From: Spirulina subsalsa PCC 9445
GTDB taxonomy: Bacteria; Cyanobacteriota; Cyanobacteriia; Cyanobacteriales; Spirulinaceae
Direction: 5' to 3'
DNA length: 64,000 nucleotides
Assembly: GCF_000314005.1 (NCBI RefSeq)
Contig: NZ_JH980292.1
Location: 5,154,292 to 5,218,291 of the forward strand
Below, piece by piece: positions 7,634 to 15,290 of the stretch. The notes below the pieces were generated by a model. It was not told the DNA's origin. It saw only the letters and a list, made by a program, of their open reading frames with translations, and did not search any database. Every line of letters starts with the position of its first letter. Within the stretch, counting starts at the first letter, position 1. The translations under genes and the position numbers were made by a program.

Positions 7634-9502
7634 TTGCTAAACTCTACCCCTAGTCCCCCACACATTGAACAACGACTAAAGGAAATCCCCTTGGAACCGG
7701 GGGTGTATTTGATGCGAGATAGTCATGGGCAGATTCTCTATATCGGCAAATCCAAAAAATTGCGATCGCGAGTTCGTTCCTATTTTCGCTCCTCCCAACC
7801 CCTAAGTGACCGCATCGCCCTGATGGTGCGTCAAGTGGCAGATATTGAATTTATCGTCACCGATACTGAATCTGAAGCCCTAGCATTAGAAGCAAATTTA
7901 GTCAAGCAACATCAACCTTATTTTAATGTTCTGTTAAAAGATGACAAAAAATACCCCTATATTTGCATTACTTGGTCAGACGATTATCCCCGTATTTTTA
8001 TCACCCGAAAACGACGACTCACCCAAGCCAAAGACCGCTACTATGGCCCCTATGTAGACACGGGAGTTTTACGCAATACCCTCCACCTCATTAAGCGGAT
8101 TTTCCCCTTGCGTCAGCGTCCTAAACCCCTGTTTAAAGACCGTCCCTGTTTGAATTATGACATTGGGCGCTGTCCGGGAGTCTGTCAAAGTTTAATCACC
8201 CCCCAAGACTATCAGAAAATTGTCCAAAAAGTGGCGATGATTTTCCAAGGCAGAACCGGGGAATTAATTGATGCACTCACCCGACAAATGGAGGAAGCGT
8301 CGGCAGAATTAAACTTTGAACTGGCGGCTAAATTACGGGATCAAATTCAGGGGTTAAGTCAACTTCAGGGGGAGCAAAAAGTCTCTTTACCCGATGATAC
8401 AATTTCCCGAGATGCTATTGCTTTGGCGACCAATGAACAGCATTGTTGTATTCAACTTTTCCAGATCCGTGCTGGGAAATTAGTAGGTCGTTTAGGCTTT
8501 TTTGCGGACGCTCAAAGTGGGACACCGGGGGCTATTTTACAACGAGTGTTAGAAGAACACTATTGGCAAGTTGACCCGGTAGAAATTCCCAGCGAAATTT
8601 TAGTTCAGTATGACCTGCCCCAAGGGGATTTATTAACCGAGTGGCTGACGGAAAAACGGGGGCGAAAAGTGCATCTGTTAACCCCCCAGCGCCAGACTAA
8701 GGCCGAATTAGTGGAACTGGTGGAACGCAATGCCCAGTATGAGTTAGACTGGACTCAGAAAAAATGCGATCGCAATCTAGAAGCCCTACAAGACCTCGCC
8801 CAAGTCTTAGACCTCCCCACCCTTCCCAAACGCATTGAGGGTTACGATATTTCCCACATTCAAGGGTCTAATGCCGTGGCCTCCCAAGTGGTTTTTATTG
8901 ATGGCATCCCCGCGAAACAACATTACCGCCACTATAAGATTCAAAACCCAGAAATTAGGATAGGACATTCCGATGATTTCGCCAGTTTAGCCGAAGTCAT
9001 CGGCCGTCGTTTTCGCCGTTATTTAGACAATCCCCAACTCTCCCCCCAAGAAGATCCCGATTTTCCCGATTTAGTCATGATTGACGGAGGGAAAGGACAA
9101 CTTTCTGCGGTGGTGGCTGTTTTGCAGTCTCACCCAGAATCCTCTCTGTTGGCCGAGTTATCTGTAGTGAGTTTAGCCAAACAACGGGAGGAAATTTTTC
9201 TACCCGGACAGTCTAAACCGTTAGCCACAGATCCAGATCAACCGGGGGTTCAATTATTACGACGACTGCGGGATGAAGCCCATCGTTTTGCTGTCACCTT
9301 CCACCGTCAACAGCGCTTAGAACAGAGTCGGCGATCGCGCTTAGAAGAAATTCCCGGATTAGGATTTGAACGACAAAAGCAATTACTAGCTCATTTCCAT
9401 GCCATTGACTCTATCCGAGAAGCGACCCCAGAGCAATTACAACAAGTCCCCGGAATTGGTCAAAAATTAGCCCAAGAAATTCACAACTATTTCCACCCCT
9501 AA
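7634..9502 (+). CDS. uvrC: UvrABC excinuclease subunit C
   Basis: UvrC makes both incisions around a bulky DNA lesion in nucleotide excision repair, after UvrA and UvrB. The 622-residue length is normal. Domains in order: GIY-YIG nuclease ([20 protein letters not shown], about residues 23-100), a UVR motif for UvrB binding (about 205-240, [14 protein letters not shown]), the RNase-H-like second nuclease ([15 protein letters not shown] onward, with MIDGGKGQL), and C-terminal helix-hairpin-helix DNA binding ([16 protein letters not shown] and [12 protein letters not shown]). The start is a TTG directly after an in-frame stop at 7628-7630, so no earlier start is possible in this frame. Confidence 0.97.
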   Translation: MLNSTPSPPHIEQRLKEIPLEPGVYLMRDSHGQILYIGKSKKLRSRVRSYFRSSQPLSDRIALMVRQVADIEFIVTDTESEALALEANLVKQHQPYFNVLLKDDKKYPYICITWSDDYPRIFITRKRRLTQAKDRYYGPYVDTGVLRNTLHLIKRIFPLRQRPKPLFKDRPCLNYDIGRCPGVCQSLITPQDYQKIVQKVAMIFQGRTGELIDALTRQMEEASAELNFELAAKLRDQIQGLSQLQGEQKVSLPDDTISRDAIALATNEQHCCIQLFQIRAGKLVGRLGFFADAQSGTPGAILQRVLEEHYWQVDPVEIPSEILVQYDLPQGDLLTEWLTEKRGRKVHLLTPQRQTKAELVELVERNAQYELDWTQKKCDRNLEALQDLAQVLDLPTLPKRIEGYDISHIQGSNAVASQVVFIDGIPAKQHYRHYKIQNPEIRIGHSDDFASLAEVIGRRFRRYLDNPQLSPQEDPDFPDLVMIDGGKGQLSAVVAVLQSHPESSLLAELSVVSLAKQREEIFLPGQSKPLATDPDQPGVQLLRRLRDEAHRFAVTFHRQQRLEQSRRSRLEEIPGLGFERQKQLLAHFHAIDSIREATPEQLQQVPGIGQKLAQEIHNYFHP

Positions 9503-9517
9503 CCAAGAAAACCCCCC

Positions 9518-9594
9518 GTAGGTTGGGTGCAGCGACAGCGAAACCCAACACTCAAGAGGAAAGTGTTGGGTTCATTTCATTGCAGCCAACCTAC
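9518..9594. repeat. Imperfect 77-bp palindrome between uvrC and the PEP-CTERM gene
   Basis: The left arm starts GTAGGTTGGGTGCAGCGACA and runs to AAACCCAACACT; the right arm is its imperfect reverse complement ending GCAGCCAACCTAC. It resembles the GTAGGTTGGGT intergenic elements common in cyanobacteria. Lying between two convergent genes, it could stop transcription from both sides. Confidence 0.7.
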
Positions 9595-9607
9595 AAAGCA
9601 GAGACTC

Positions 9608-10480
9608 CTAGGCATTATTCGCCCGTTTGCGACGAGTCGTTAACACACCGAACGCGACAGCACCTAAACCAATTATCATCGTAGGTTCGGGAACGGGTTG
9701 GGTTTGTAAACCTACCACCTTAAAGTCAGGGCCATTATAAAAAGCGGCATTTTTGCCCGTATTTTCCAACAATCCCAAATCATCTAAGGAAACAGTGTTA
9801 TTGAAGAAACTGTTTCCTTTCGCTACTATACGAACCCCATGAATGAGAGAAGAAAGTCCTAAATCCTCAAGAGAGATCCCAATAGAACCCACGTTTTGAA
9901 CACTATTGCCAATTTCCATCGTACCCATACGGAATCCGGCATCAGCCCACTGACGAGCGTCGAGATTGAGCAAATTTCCTAACAAGTTACCTTGTTTGTC
10001 AAGGGCTTGAATAGACATCCCGCTATTTCTGCCCCGTTCCCAGAACAACAGGTTATTCACGGCTGTTTCAAAGAACAGATCCATTGAGACAGTCCCTCTA
10101 TCTTCCCCATCAATAATGCTGCCCAGGTTCTGATTTCCTAACGCTTCTACAGCCCCCTCATTGGTGAGATCCTCTTGGGATAAACCAATAGTTGCTAAAC
10201 GTCCCATATCCGCACTGGCTGCCCCCGTATTTCCCCCTGTGAAGGCATCATTGTAGAGGATGTTCACATTATCAACTAAGGAGAAATTGCTAAATGTCTG
10301 ACCATCAAAGGTGACGGAATCCAGCATGATATCACCGCGCCAGCGATTATCTCCGCTTAAGCTGGGGTTAGTCGAAAAATTTGTCTGGAAATAAAAACCT
10401 GCTGCTTGCGCGGCACTACTTAATCCGAGGCTGCTGGCTAAAATTCCTGCAAAGATAGATAAGCTGAGTTTAGTGTTCAT
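9608..10480 (-). CDS. PEP-CTERM sorting-domain secreted protein
   Basis: A 290-residue exported protein. It has an N-terminal signal peptide (LSLSIFAGILASSLGLSSAA, cut after AQA), a beta-rich middle with no recognised domain, and a C-terminal PEP-CTERM signal: VPEPT, a hydrophobic helix IIGLGAVAFGVL and a basic tail TTRRKRA. In known PEP-CTERM systems the tail is removed by an exosortase and the protein is delivered to the surface or matrix. No exosortase gene is in the window. Its substrate or structural role is unknown. Confidence 0.88.
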   Translation of the reverse strand: MNTKLSLSIFAGILASSLGLSSAAQAAGFYFQTNFSTNPSLSGDNRWRGDIMLDSVTFDGQTFSNFSLVDNVNILYNDAFTGGNTGAASADMGRLATIGLSQEDLTNEGAVEALGNQNLGSIIDGEDRGTVSMDLFFETAVNNLLFWERGRNSGMSIQALDKQGNLLGNLLNLDARQWADAGFRMGTMEIGNSVQNVGSIGISLEDLGLSSLIHGVRIVAKGNSFFNNTVSLDDLGLLENTGKNAAFYNGPDFKVVGLQTQPVPEPTMIIGLGAVAFGVLTTRRKRANNA

Positions 10481-10703
10481 TCGTCGTTTACCTTATTTTC
10501 TAGTTTTTCTCAATGCTCTAGAAGACCCTGTTGCTCCCTTTATAACTAATAGGTTGAGGGAGCGACAAGGGCAAATCAGGTCTTTTTACGAAAACTTGTT
10601 CCTTTTTTGATCTCTATAAAGTTTGTATAAAGATAACTTGCTTAAACTTTTTTTGTAATTGCCGCAACCGAGTTTTCACGGAATTAACCTTGATCGGGTA
10701 GTA

Positions 10704-10735
10704 ATTCTAGGGGAATTCATAAATTCCCCTAGAAT
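10704..10735 (-). terminator. Perfect hairpin after smpB
   Basis: ATTCTAGGGGAATT, a 4-nt loop, then its exact reverse complement: a 14-bp perfect stem 7 nt after the smpB stop. There is no clear U-tract on either strand, so it may act as a transcript-stabilising hairpin or a weak terminator. Confidence 0.6.
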
Positions 10736-10742
10736 CGGAAAG

Positions 10743-11210
10743 TTAGAAACGTTTCAAGGCGCGCTGCATATCTCTTTGATCTTGGCGTTGTTTCGTCGTT
10801 TCCCGTTTATCGTGGAGTTTTTTCCCACGTCCTAAACCGAGAACCAGTTTCACCCAACCTCGCTTAAAATACATTTTCAACGGCACGAGGGTTAAGCCTT
10901 TTTGTTCCAATTTGCCGACTAATTTATTAATTTCCTTGCGTTTCATTAATAACTTACGCGTCCGACGAGGATCATGGTTAAAGTAATCGCTACTCTCTTG
11001 GTAAGGGGAGATATGAACGTTAATTAACCAGGCTTCTCCGTTACGGATCAGCCCATAGCCATCCTGCATATTAACCCGTCCGGCACGGATGGATTTAACT
11101 TCGGTACCGACTAATTGAATTCCGGCTTCGTAGGTTTCTACGATTTCATACAGATATCTCGCCTTACGATTATCTGTAATGATTTTAACGCCGCTTTTCT
11201 CTTCTCCCAT
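10743..11210 (-). CDS. smpB: SsrA-binding protein SmpB
   Basis: SmpB binds tmRNA and brings it to stalled ribosomes for trans-translation. The 155-residue length is normal. Landmarks: NRKARYLYEIVETYEAGIQL at the N-terminus, GTEVKSIRAGRVNMQDGY, the HISPYQ stretch, and the basic C-terminal tail (GRGKKLHDKRETTKQRQ) that enters the decoding channel. The start codon is preceded by a purine-rich stretch. The tmRNA gene itself is not in this window. Confidence 0.97.
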   Translation of the reverse strand: MGEEKSGVKIITDNRKARYLYEIVETYEAGIQLVGTEVKSIRAGRVNMQDGYGLIRNGEAWLINVHISPYQESSDYFNHDPRRTRKLLMKRKEINKLVGKLEQKGLTLVPLKMYFKRGWVKLVLGLGRGKKLHDKRETTKQRQDQRDMQRALKRF

Positions 11211-11416
11211 GGTTTTTTCCTGAAGTGATCATTTTGAAAGAATGGGGGGTAAACCCAAAATATTTGAGCAGGAAACCCGGTTTCTGAGTGACGTTCGGGG
11301 TTTTAGGGTGATTGGACTGAGAAACCGGATAATGAGCGCCTAACGGGTGAATGGACTCGATCTTGCGTTGTTCGCCTATTTTGAGATCCTACAATATTTT
11401 GCCGGGTCTCAAGGGA

Positions 11417-11674
11417 TTAGTTGGCGAGGGGGACGGGGGTTTTCCAGATAGCTAGGGGACGGGTTTCCGGTTTAGACTGGGGGAGGGTGGAGGATTCTAA
11501 GACTTCGACTTCAATTTTCACCGCAATCAAGTATTCTCCAGAAGCGGAACCTACGGCCTGGGCGATCGCATTTTGTAAATCTGGCCGTTCCCCAGTCATG
11601 GGATTGCGCAACACACACTGATCCCAAGGGTGTTCGGCGTTCGGATCTAAATGGAGGATGTAGTGCTTGGTCAT
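11417..11674 (-). CDS. Conserved small hypothetical protein
   Basis: An 85-residue protein starting at MTKHYILHLDPNAEHPWDQC. A longer reading from 11776 is possible but adds a low-complexity N-terminus that overlaps the promoter, so the inner start is preferred. It contains a central CVLRNPMTGERPDLQNAI segment and a Thr/Pro-rich tail. No domain is recognised. A good sigma-70 promoter lies just upstream. Confidence 0.6.
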   Translation of the reverse strand: MTKHYILHLDPNAEHPWDQCVLRNPMTGERPDLQNAIAQAVGSASGEYLIAVKIEVEVLESSTLPQSKPETRPLAIWKTPVPLAN

Positions 11675-11731
11675 GGCTATTATAGGGGTGGAAGAACTGA
11701 CAAAAGTTGAATAAAAAATCAACTTACTTTT

Positions 11732-11761
11732 ATTATAGTCCCCTTTTTGAGTTTTGACCAA
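11732..11761 (-). promoter_or_regulatory. Sigma-70-type promoter for the 85-residue gene
   Basis: On the minus strand TTGGTC (-35, 11761-11756) and a perfect TATAAT (-10, 11737-11732) are separated by 18 nt. The -10 box lies 57 nt before the chosen start codon at 11674, which supports that start over the longer reading. Confidence 0.55.
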
Positions 11762-11872
11762 AATTCTGGGATACAAGCCCCATGCTTCTAGGACAGCTTT
11801 TTGTTGTTAGGATACCCACTTTCGGGCAGGGGGAAGTGGCTGATCTAGGTAGTGCCGCAGATCAGCCGTTAT

Positions 11873-12010
11873 TCATCCCATAGGGGCTGATTTTAGCTTC
11901 CGTCGCAACGTTTGCTGCTGTTTCCGTAGCTGGCGCTGTCGGGCGGTTCCCCCTCGTCCTTTGTCATTACGCCCTGCACGACGGGGCGATTCCCAGCGCT
12001 TCAATCTCAT
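11873..12010 (-). CDS. Small Arg-rich protein (45 residues), unknown function
   Basis: A short frame with a strong Shine-Dalgarno (GAGGAGGGAGAGCG then ATG). The product starts MRLKRWESPRRAGRNDKGRG and continues with TARQRQLRKQQQTLRRKLK. It has 13 Arg and 5 Lys among 45 residues, an expected pI well above 11, and a Gly-rich break followed by a helix-forming Gln/Arg stretch. Such composition suggests contact with RNA or the ribosome. No family is recognised. Reading in frame with an ideal ribosome binding site makes it more than chance. Confidence 0.55.
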   Translation of the reverse strand: MRLKRWESPRRAGRNDKGRGGTARQRQLRKQQQTLRRKLKSAPMG

Positions 12011-12086
12011 CGCTCTCCCTCCTCTCAATATCCCACTTTCCCAAGTGTAACACGCTATGTATTACAAGTGTAGTGAAAGAATACCT

Positions 12087-12266
12087 AGGGCTTGCTGAAT
12101 AACTCTACTCGTGGGACTAGGGAACAGGGAACAGGGAACGGGGAACAGGGGGGTCGAAAAAAGGCAAGTCTTTTTGATGATTTATCCCTAAAACCTTGCA
12201 GTTTCTCTCTCTTAAAATGGCTGAAAGTCCTAGTAACACTGCTTAGAGGGATATTCAGCAGACCCT
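12087..12266. mobile_element. MITE, copy A (180 bp, 4-bp target duplication)
   Basis: Ends AGGGCTTGCTGAATA and TATTCAGCAGACCCT are imperfect inverted repeats. ACCT stands on both sides (12083-12086 and 12267-12270) as a target duplication. A second copy in inverted orientation is at 57565-57797, sharing AACTCTACTCGTGGG, TTTTTGATGATTTATCCCTA and AAAGTCCTAGTAACA. It has no coding frame, so a transposase elsewhere must mobilise it. Confidence 0.85.
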
Positions 12267-12300
12267 ACCTAGAGTTTTTTGCTCAAGGGAACGGGGTGTC

Positions 12301-12338
12301 GGGAGTTGGGAATCGGGAATCGGGAATCGGGTGTCGGG
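12301..12338 (+). repeat. Heptamer GGG array (possible G-quadruplex)
   Basis: Six GGG triplets start exactly every 7 nt (12301, 12308, 12315, 12322, 12329, 12336), with units such as GGGAATC and GGGTGTC. A like array with the same period lies at 12113-12150. Four runs with 4-nt loops suffice in principle for a G-quadruplex on the plus strand. Confidence 0.7.
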
Positions 12339-12425
12339 AATAAGTCTTAATTCCTCATCTCCCTCTCTCCTCTCTCCCCTGCTCCCCTGCTCGCCCTCCC
12401 CCGTTCCCTGTTCCCCGTTCCCCGT

Positions 12426-13550
12426 TCAGTAAATCACTAACCGATAGCGCCCCCGATCGGTTGGATTATAGCCATTGACGAACACCCGATAGATGCCATC
12501 GTAGGGTAGGGTCATCTGAACTAAGGAGTTGGTATCATTTTCACTAATGTCATCATTTTGTGCGAGAACCTCTGTTCCCTCTTCATTCAAAATGGCTAAG
12601 AAAGTGTCAAAATCATCACTTTCTAGGCGAATGGTGACAGATTGACCTTGTTCTCCCCGAAAACGATGTTCATGGTAAAGACTTCCATCTTCGTACATGG
12701 GATCTCCATCTTGTAGCACGCCTTCTTGAATCAAAATGACACCTGCCGAGGTGCTAGTGGGAGGAGTTGAGGTCGGTTGGGTGTCAGAGGGAGTTTCTGG
12801 GGGCGTTTCGGGAGGAGTTGGGGAGGGAGTGGCAATAGGTTGTTCTTGATAAGTCCCAGCAAAATTGATGGTACACATATTAGTTAGGGTCGGGTGTGAA
12901 CCACAAGCTAACCCCATAAATCTAAAATCAAGATTGAACAAATTATTGCGCTGGGTTCGTTGGGATAAACCATCATCGATAATTAAGCGCATAACCATGA
13001 TGCGGGCGGACTCTTCCCCATAGGTGATATTTTCTGCTGCCGGACCGTTGACCCGACCATAGCGACTCAATCGTTCAAAAAAGGCGCTGCCATCACTGCC
13101 TGTATTGCCAGTTTGTCCGGTTTCCCCTTGATCTGCAACGTGATCTTGAGCGGCTTTCGACATTCCGGGAGACAGTTGTAAGGGTAAGAGGGGACGAGCT
13201 TCTCTCAGGAAGCGAATGGCTTCATCAAGGGCATCGACTCCTTCTTGGGTTTCAATGGTTGGTTCTCCGGGAATTTCTAGGAGGTTGCCGTTAAAGTGGA
13301 CACGCTGGGATTCTAACCAGTCAGCATAGGCTGAAGGATTGGTGCGAACACTGTTAATTTCTCGCAATACCCGGGTTTCAAAGGGGGATAATTCCGGGGC
13401 AGTTACTCGGGCGGGGTTTTGACTGACTCGGAGGGGGTTTTGAGGTTCTAGGGAAGAACCGTTAGAGGCCGCTAAGAGGGGGGTAGTCGGGGTTATGACT
13501 ACCGTTAAACCACTTAGGAGGGCGATCGCGCAAAGTTGGATCCGGTGCAT
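12426..13550 (-). CDS. Secreted CAP/SCP-domain protein with C-terminal beta domain
   Basis: A 374-residue exported protein. Signal peptide about residues 1-28 (LCAIALLSGLTVVI). CAP (SCP/PR1-like) domain about 55-235, with LREINSVRTNPSAYADWLES, the H of KAAQDHVADQG, the E of AAENITYGEE, and GLACGSHPTL. Next comes a Pro/Thr linker (PSPTPPETPPETPSDTQPT), then a C-terminal domain about 275-374 of the pre-peptidase C-terminal kind (EHRFRGEQGQSVTIRLESDD, YDGIYRVFVNGYNP). CAP proteins are extracellular with varied roles; some bind lipids or metal. No specific role can be given here. Confidence 0.85.
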   Translation of the reverse strand: MHRIQLCAIALLSGLTVVITPTTPLLAASNGSSLEPQNPLRVSQNPARVTAPELSPFETRVLREINSVRTNPSAYADWLESQRVHFNGNLLEIPGEPTIETQEGVDALDEAIRFLREARPLLPLQLSPGMSKAAQDHVADQGETGQTGNTGSDGSAFFERLSRYGRVNGPAAENITYGEESARIMVMRLIIDDGLSQRTQRNNLFNLDFRFMGLACGSHPTLTNMCTINFAGTYQEQPIATPSPTPPETPPETPSDTQPTSTPPTSTSAGVILIQEGVLQDGDPMYEDGSLYHEHRFRGEQGQSVTIRLESDDFDTFLAILNEEGTEVLAQNDDISENDTNSLVQMTLPYDGIYRVFVNGYNPTDRGRYRLVIY

Positions 13551-13945
13551 AGACTGTTTAACTTAACTGAGTTCAGCAATCACATTTGAAGACTTTAAGA
13601 AAATTTAGTTTCTTGAGATTTCATCCCACCGCTAACCCATGGTGTAGGGTAGGGGGGATTTCTCGGTTTGACCTCTGGGGGGAGAAATGCCCTAAGCGGT
13701 AAGCCGCTTAATGGATGGTTGTTCTCCGGCTAGAGTGCGGTTGGGATGAGTTTTCATAGGCATATTGTAATCACATCCGGTCAAAGTGGGGGGCAGAAAA
13801 GGAGAAGGCTGGAATCTTCGGTCAAAAGATCAGCCTGAATGTTTCACCCCCTGATACATTGGGGAAGATGTCGAGATACAATCGGAAACTAGAGTTGCTG
13901 CTCTAGAGCGTTTTTCCCAACACCCTGATTTTTATTGGAGTCAAG
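13551..13945. other. Intergenic region between divergent CAP and DUF2997 genes
   Basis: This 395-bp region carries promoters for both divergent genes, but no clear -35/-10 pair stands out. A small perfect hairpin TAAGCGG-TAAG-CCGCTTA lies at 13693-13710. A run of Gs near 13650-13685 is low complexity. No coding frame is supported. Confidence 0.5.
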
Positions 13946-14170
13946 ATGGCAGAATACCAGAAAATTGAATACCGAATCGGCAAAGATGGCAAAATTGTTG
14001 AAACGGTTGTCGATGGCATTTCCGGCCCCCACTGTACGAAGGTGACGGAGGAGATTGAACAGGCAATGGGTGAAATTGAAAGCCAAGAATTTCTCCCGGA
14101 CTATTACCAGGACTCGAATATCCTCACTCAAACGGAAAGCCAATCACAATCGCTGGAACAGCAGGGATAG
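13946..14170 (+). CDS. DUF2997 family protein
   Basis: A 74-residue protein with the DUF2997 pattern: YRIGKDGKIVETVVDGISGP followed by HCTKVTEEIEQAMGEIES and an acidic, Gln-rich tail. A GGAG ribosome binding site lies 6 nt before the ATG. It is 14 nt upstream of the GrpE-like membrane protein and so heads the chaperone-like operon. Family members are small cyanobacterial proteins often next to Ycf35-type proteins; their function is unknown. Confidence 0.8.
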   Translation: MAEYQKIEYRIGKDGKIVETVVDGISGPHCTKVTEEIEQAMGEIESQEFLPDYYQDSNILTQTESQSQSLEQQG

Positions 14171-14184
14171 TAGAGGATAGCATC

Positions 14185-15105
14185 ATGGTTGATGACCCCA
14201 ATCTTTTTTGGTTCGGTGTCGTTCTTTGGTTCGGGGGGACTCTGGCTCTGTTAACGGTGGTTGGGTCACGGATGGCGCGGGAGGAGAATCTAGATTGTGT
14301 CTATCCGGGAGATGAACTATTGCGCGATCGCCTTTTGCGGGCGAATCTCTCCAGTTGGACGGCTCTACAACGTAAGGCGGGCTTGACTCCTCGGGAGTTG
14401 GAACAGTTGCGTCAAGGGTCGATTGAAAAACTGGAGTTGCAACAGTTGCAACGCTTGGCAACAACCCTCAACTGGACTTTAGAGGAGTTGCTACAACAGT
14501 TTGGTATTTCTTTCCCGTCTTTGGGGGTGGCTTTCCAAGAAATTGGTAAGTTACATCAAAAATGCCAAAGTTTGTATGATGAAACCGTGATGCTCAAAGG
14601 GCAATTAGCAACAGCCGAAGAAGGTTTAGCAACGGCTCAAGCTCAGGTTGCCCAGTTGGAAGAACAGACCACGGCACAAGATCAAACCTTGAATGAGGCG
14701 AACTATCAGGTGCAACAATTACAACAACAATGTCGTCGGATGCGGGCGGAATTGCAACAGGGAACTGAGCAGATTCGCGGGGATATTAAGACTGAGGTTT
14801 TTGAGCAGTTACAAACCCTGTTGATGAATTTTCCCACCGCTTGCACCATGGCCGAGGCTAAACCCAATTTACCCGCTAAAAATTTAATTGCTTTATTTAC
14901 CCCCTTAAAAAACCTGCTCCAGACTTGGGGGTATGAACCCATTGGTTCAGCTTGGGAACAGGTGATTTTTGACCCCCAAATTCATCAAGGCGATCGCAAT
15001 GATATTCAAGCGGGGGATTTAGTGTATATTCGCTTTGTGGGCTACCGAGAGGGCGATCGCATTCTCTGTCCCGCTAAGGTCAGTCGCACCTTACCCAAAA
15101 CCTAA
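14185..15105 (+). CDS. Membrane-anchored HTH / coiled-coil protein with GrpE-like C-terminus
   Basis: A 306-residue protein with an unusual layout. A transmembrane helix lies near the N-terminus (LFWFGVVLWFGGTLALLTVV). About residues 52-110 resemble an XRE-type helix-turn-helix (WTALQRKAGLTPRELEQL, LQRLATTLNWTLEELL). A long coiled coil follows (about 120-215). The C-terminal 75 residues match the GrpE beta domain: LLQTWGYEPI, FDPQIHQ, GDLVYIRFVGYREGDRIL and PAKVS. GrpE is the nucleotide exchange factor of DnaK, and a short Hsp70 gene follows, so this is probably its dedicated partner. The HTH may bind protein rather than DNA, given the membrane anchor. Confidence 0.7.
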   Translation: MVDDPNLFWFGVVLWFGGTLALLTVVGSRMAREENLDCVYPGDELLRDRLLRANLSSWTALQRKAGLTPRELEQLRQGSIEKLELQQLQRLATTLNWTLEELLQQFGISFPSLGVAFQEIGKLHQKCQSLYDETVMLKGQLATAEEGLATAQAQVAQLEEQTTAQDQTLNEANYQVQQLQQQCRRMRAELQQGTEQIRGDIKTEVFEQLQTLLMNFPTACTMAEAKPNLPAKNLIALFTPLKNLLQTWGYEPIGSAWEQVIFDPQIHQGDRNDIQAGDLVYIRFVGYREGDRILCPAKVSRTLPKT

Positions 15106-15290
15106 CCCCTCCCCATTTTGACAAATTTAAGCCTGCGCGGATTCACAGTAAACACGAATCACGGAATCAGTCATCAGCCCCGAAGATTAGCCTAGCCCCC
15201 AGAAAGAAAATCAGAAATTGATCTCAATTGTGGTTTCTAGAGTCTAAACAGTTCCCCATCCCCCGATTCCCTAGTCCCTTTTTTAAAGCA

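Larger units (their letters stand above)
12011..12425. other. Gene-free stretch with MITE and heptamer GGG arrays
   Basis: This 415-bp gap holds a MITE (12087-12266), a second GGG heptamer array (12301-12338) and a C-rich mirror of it up to the end of the CAP gene. No credible coding frame is seen; a frame across 12092-12343 merely reads through the repeats. Confidence 0.7.
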
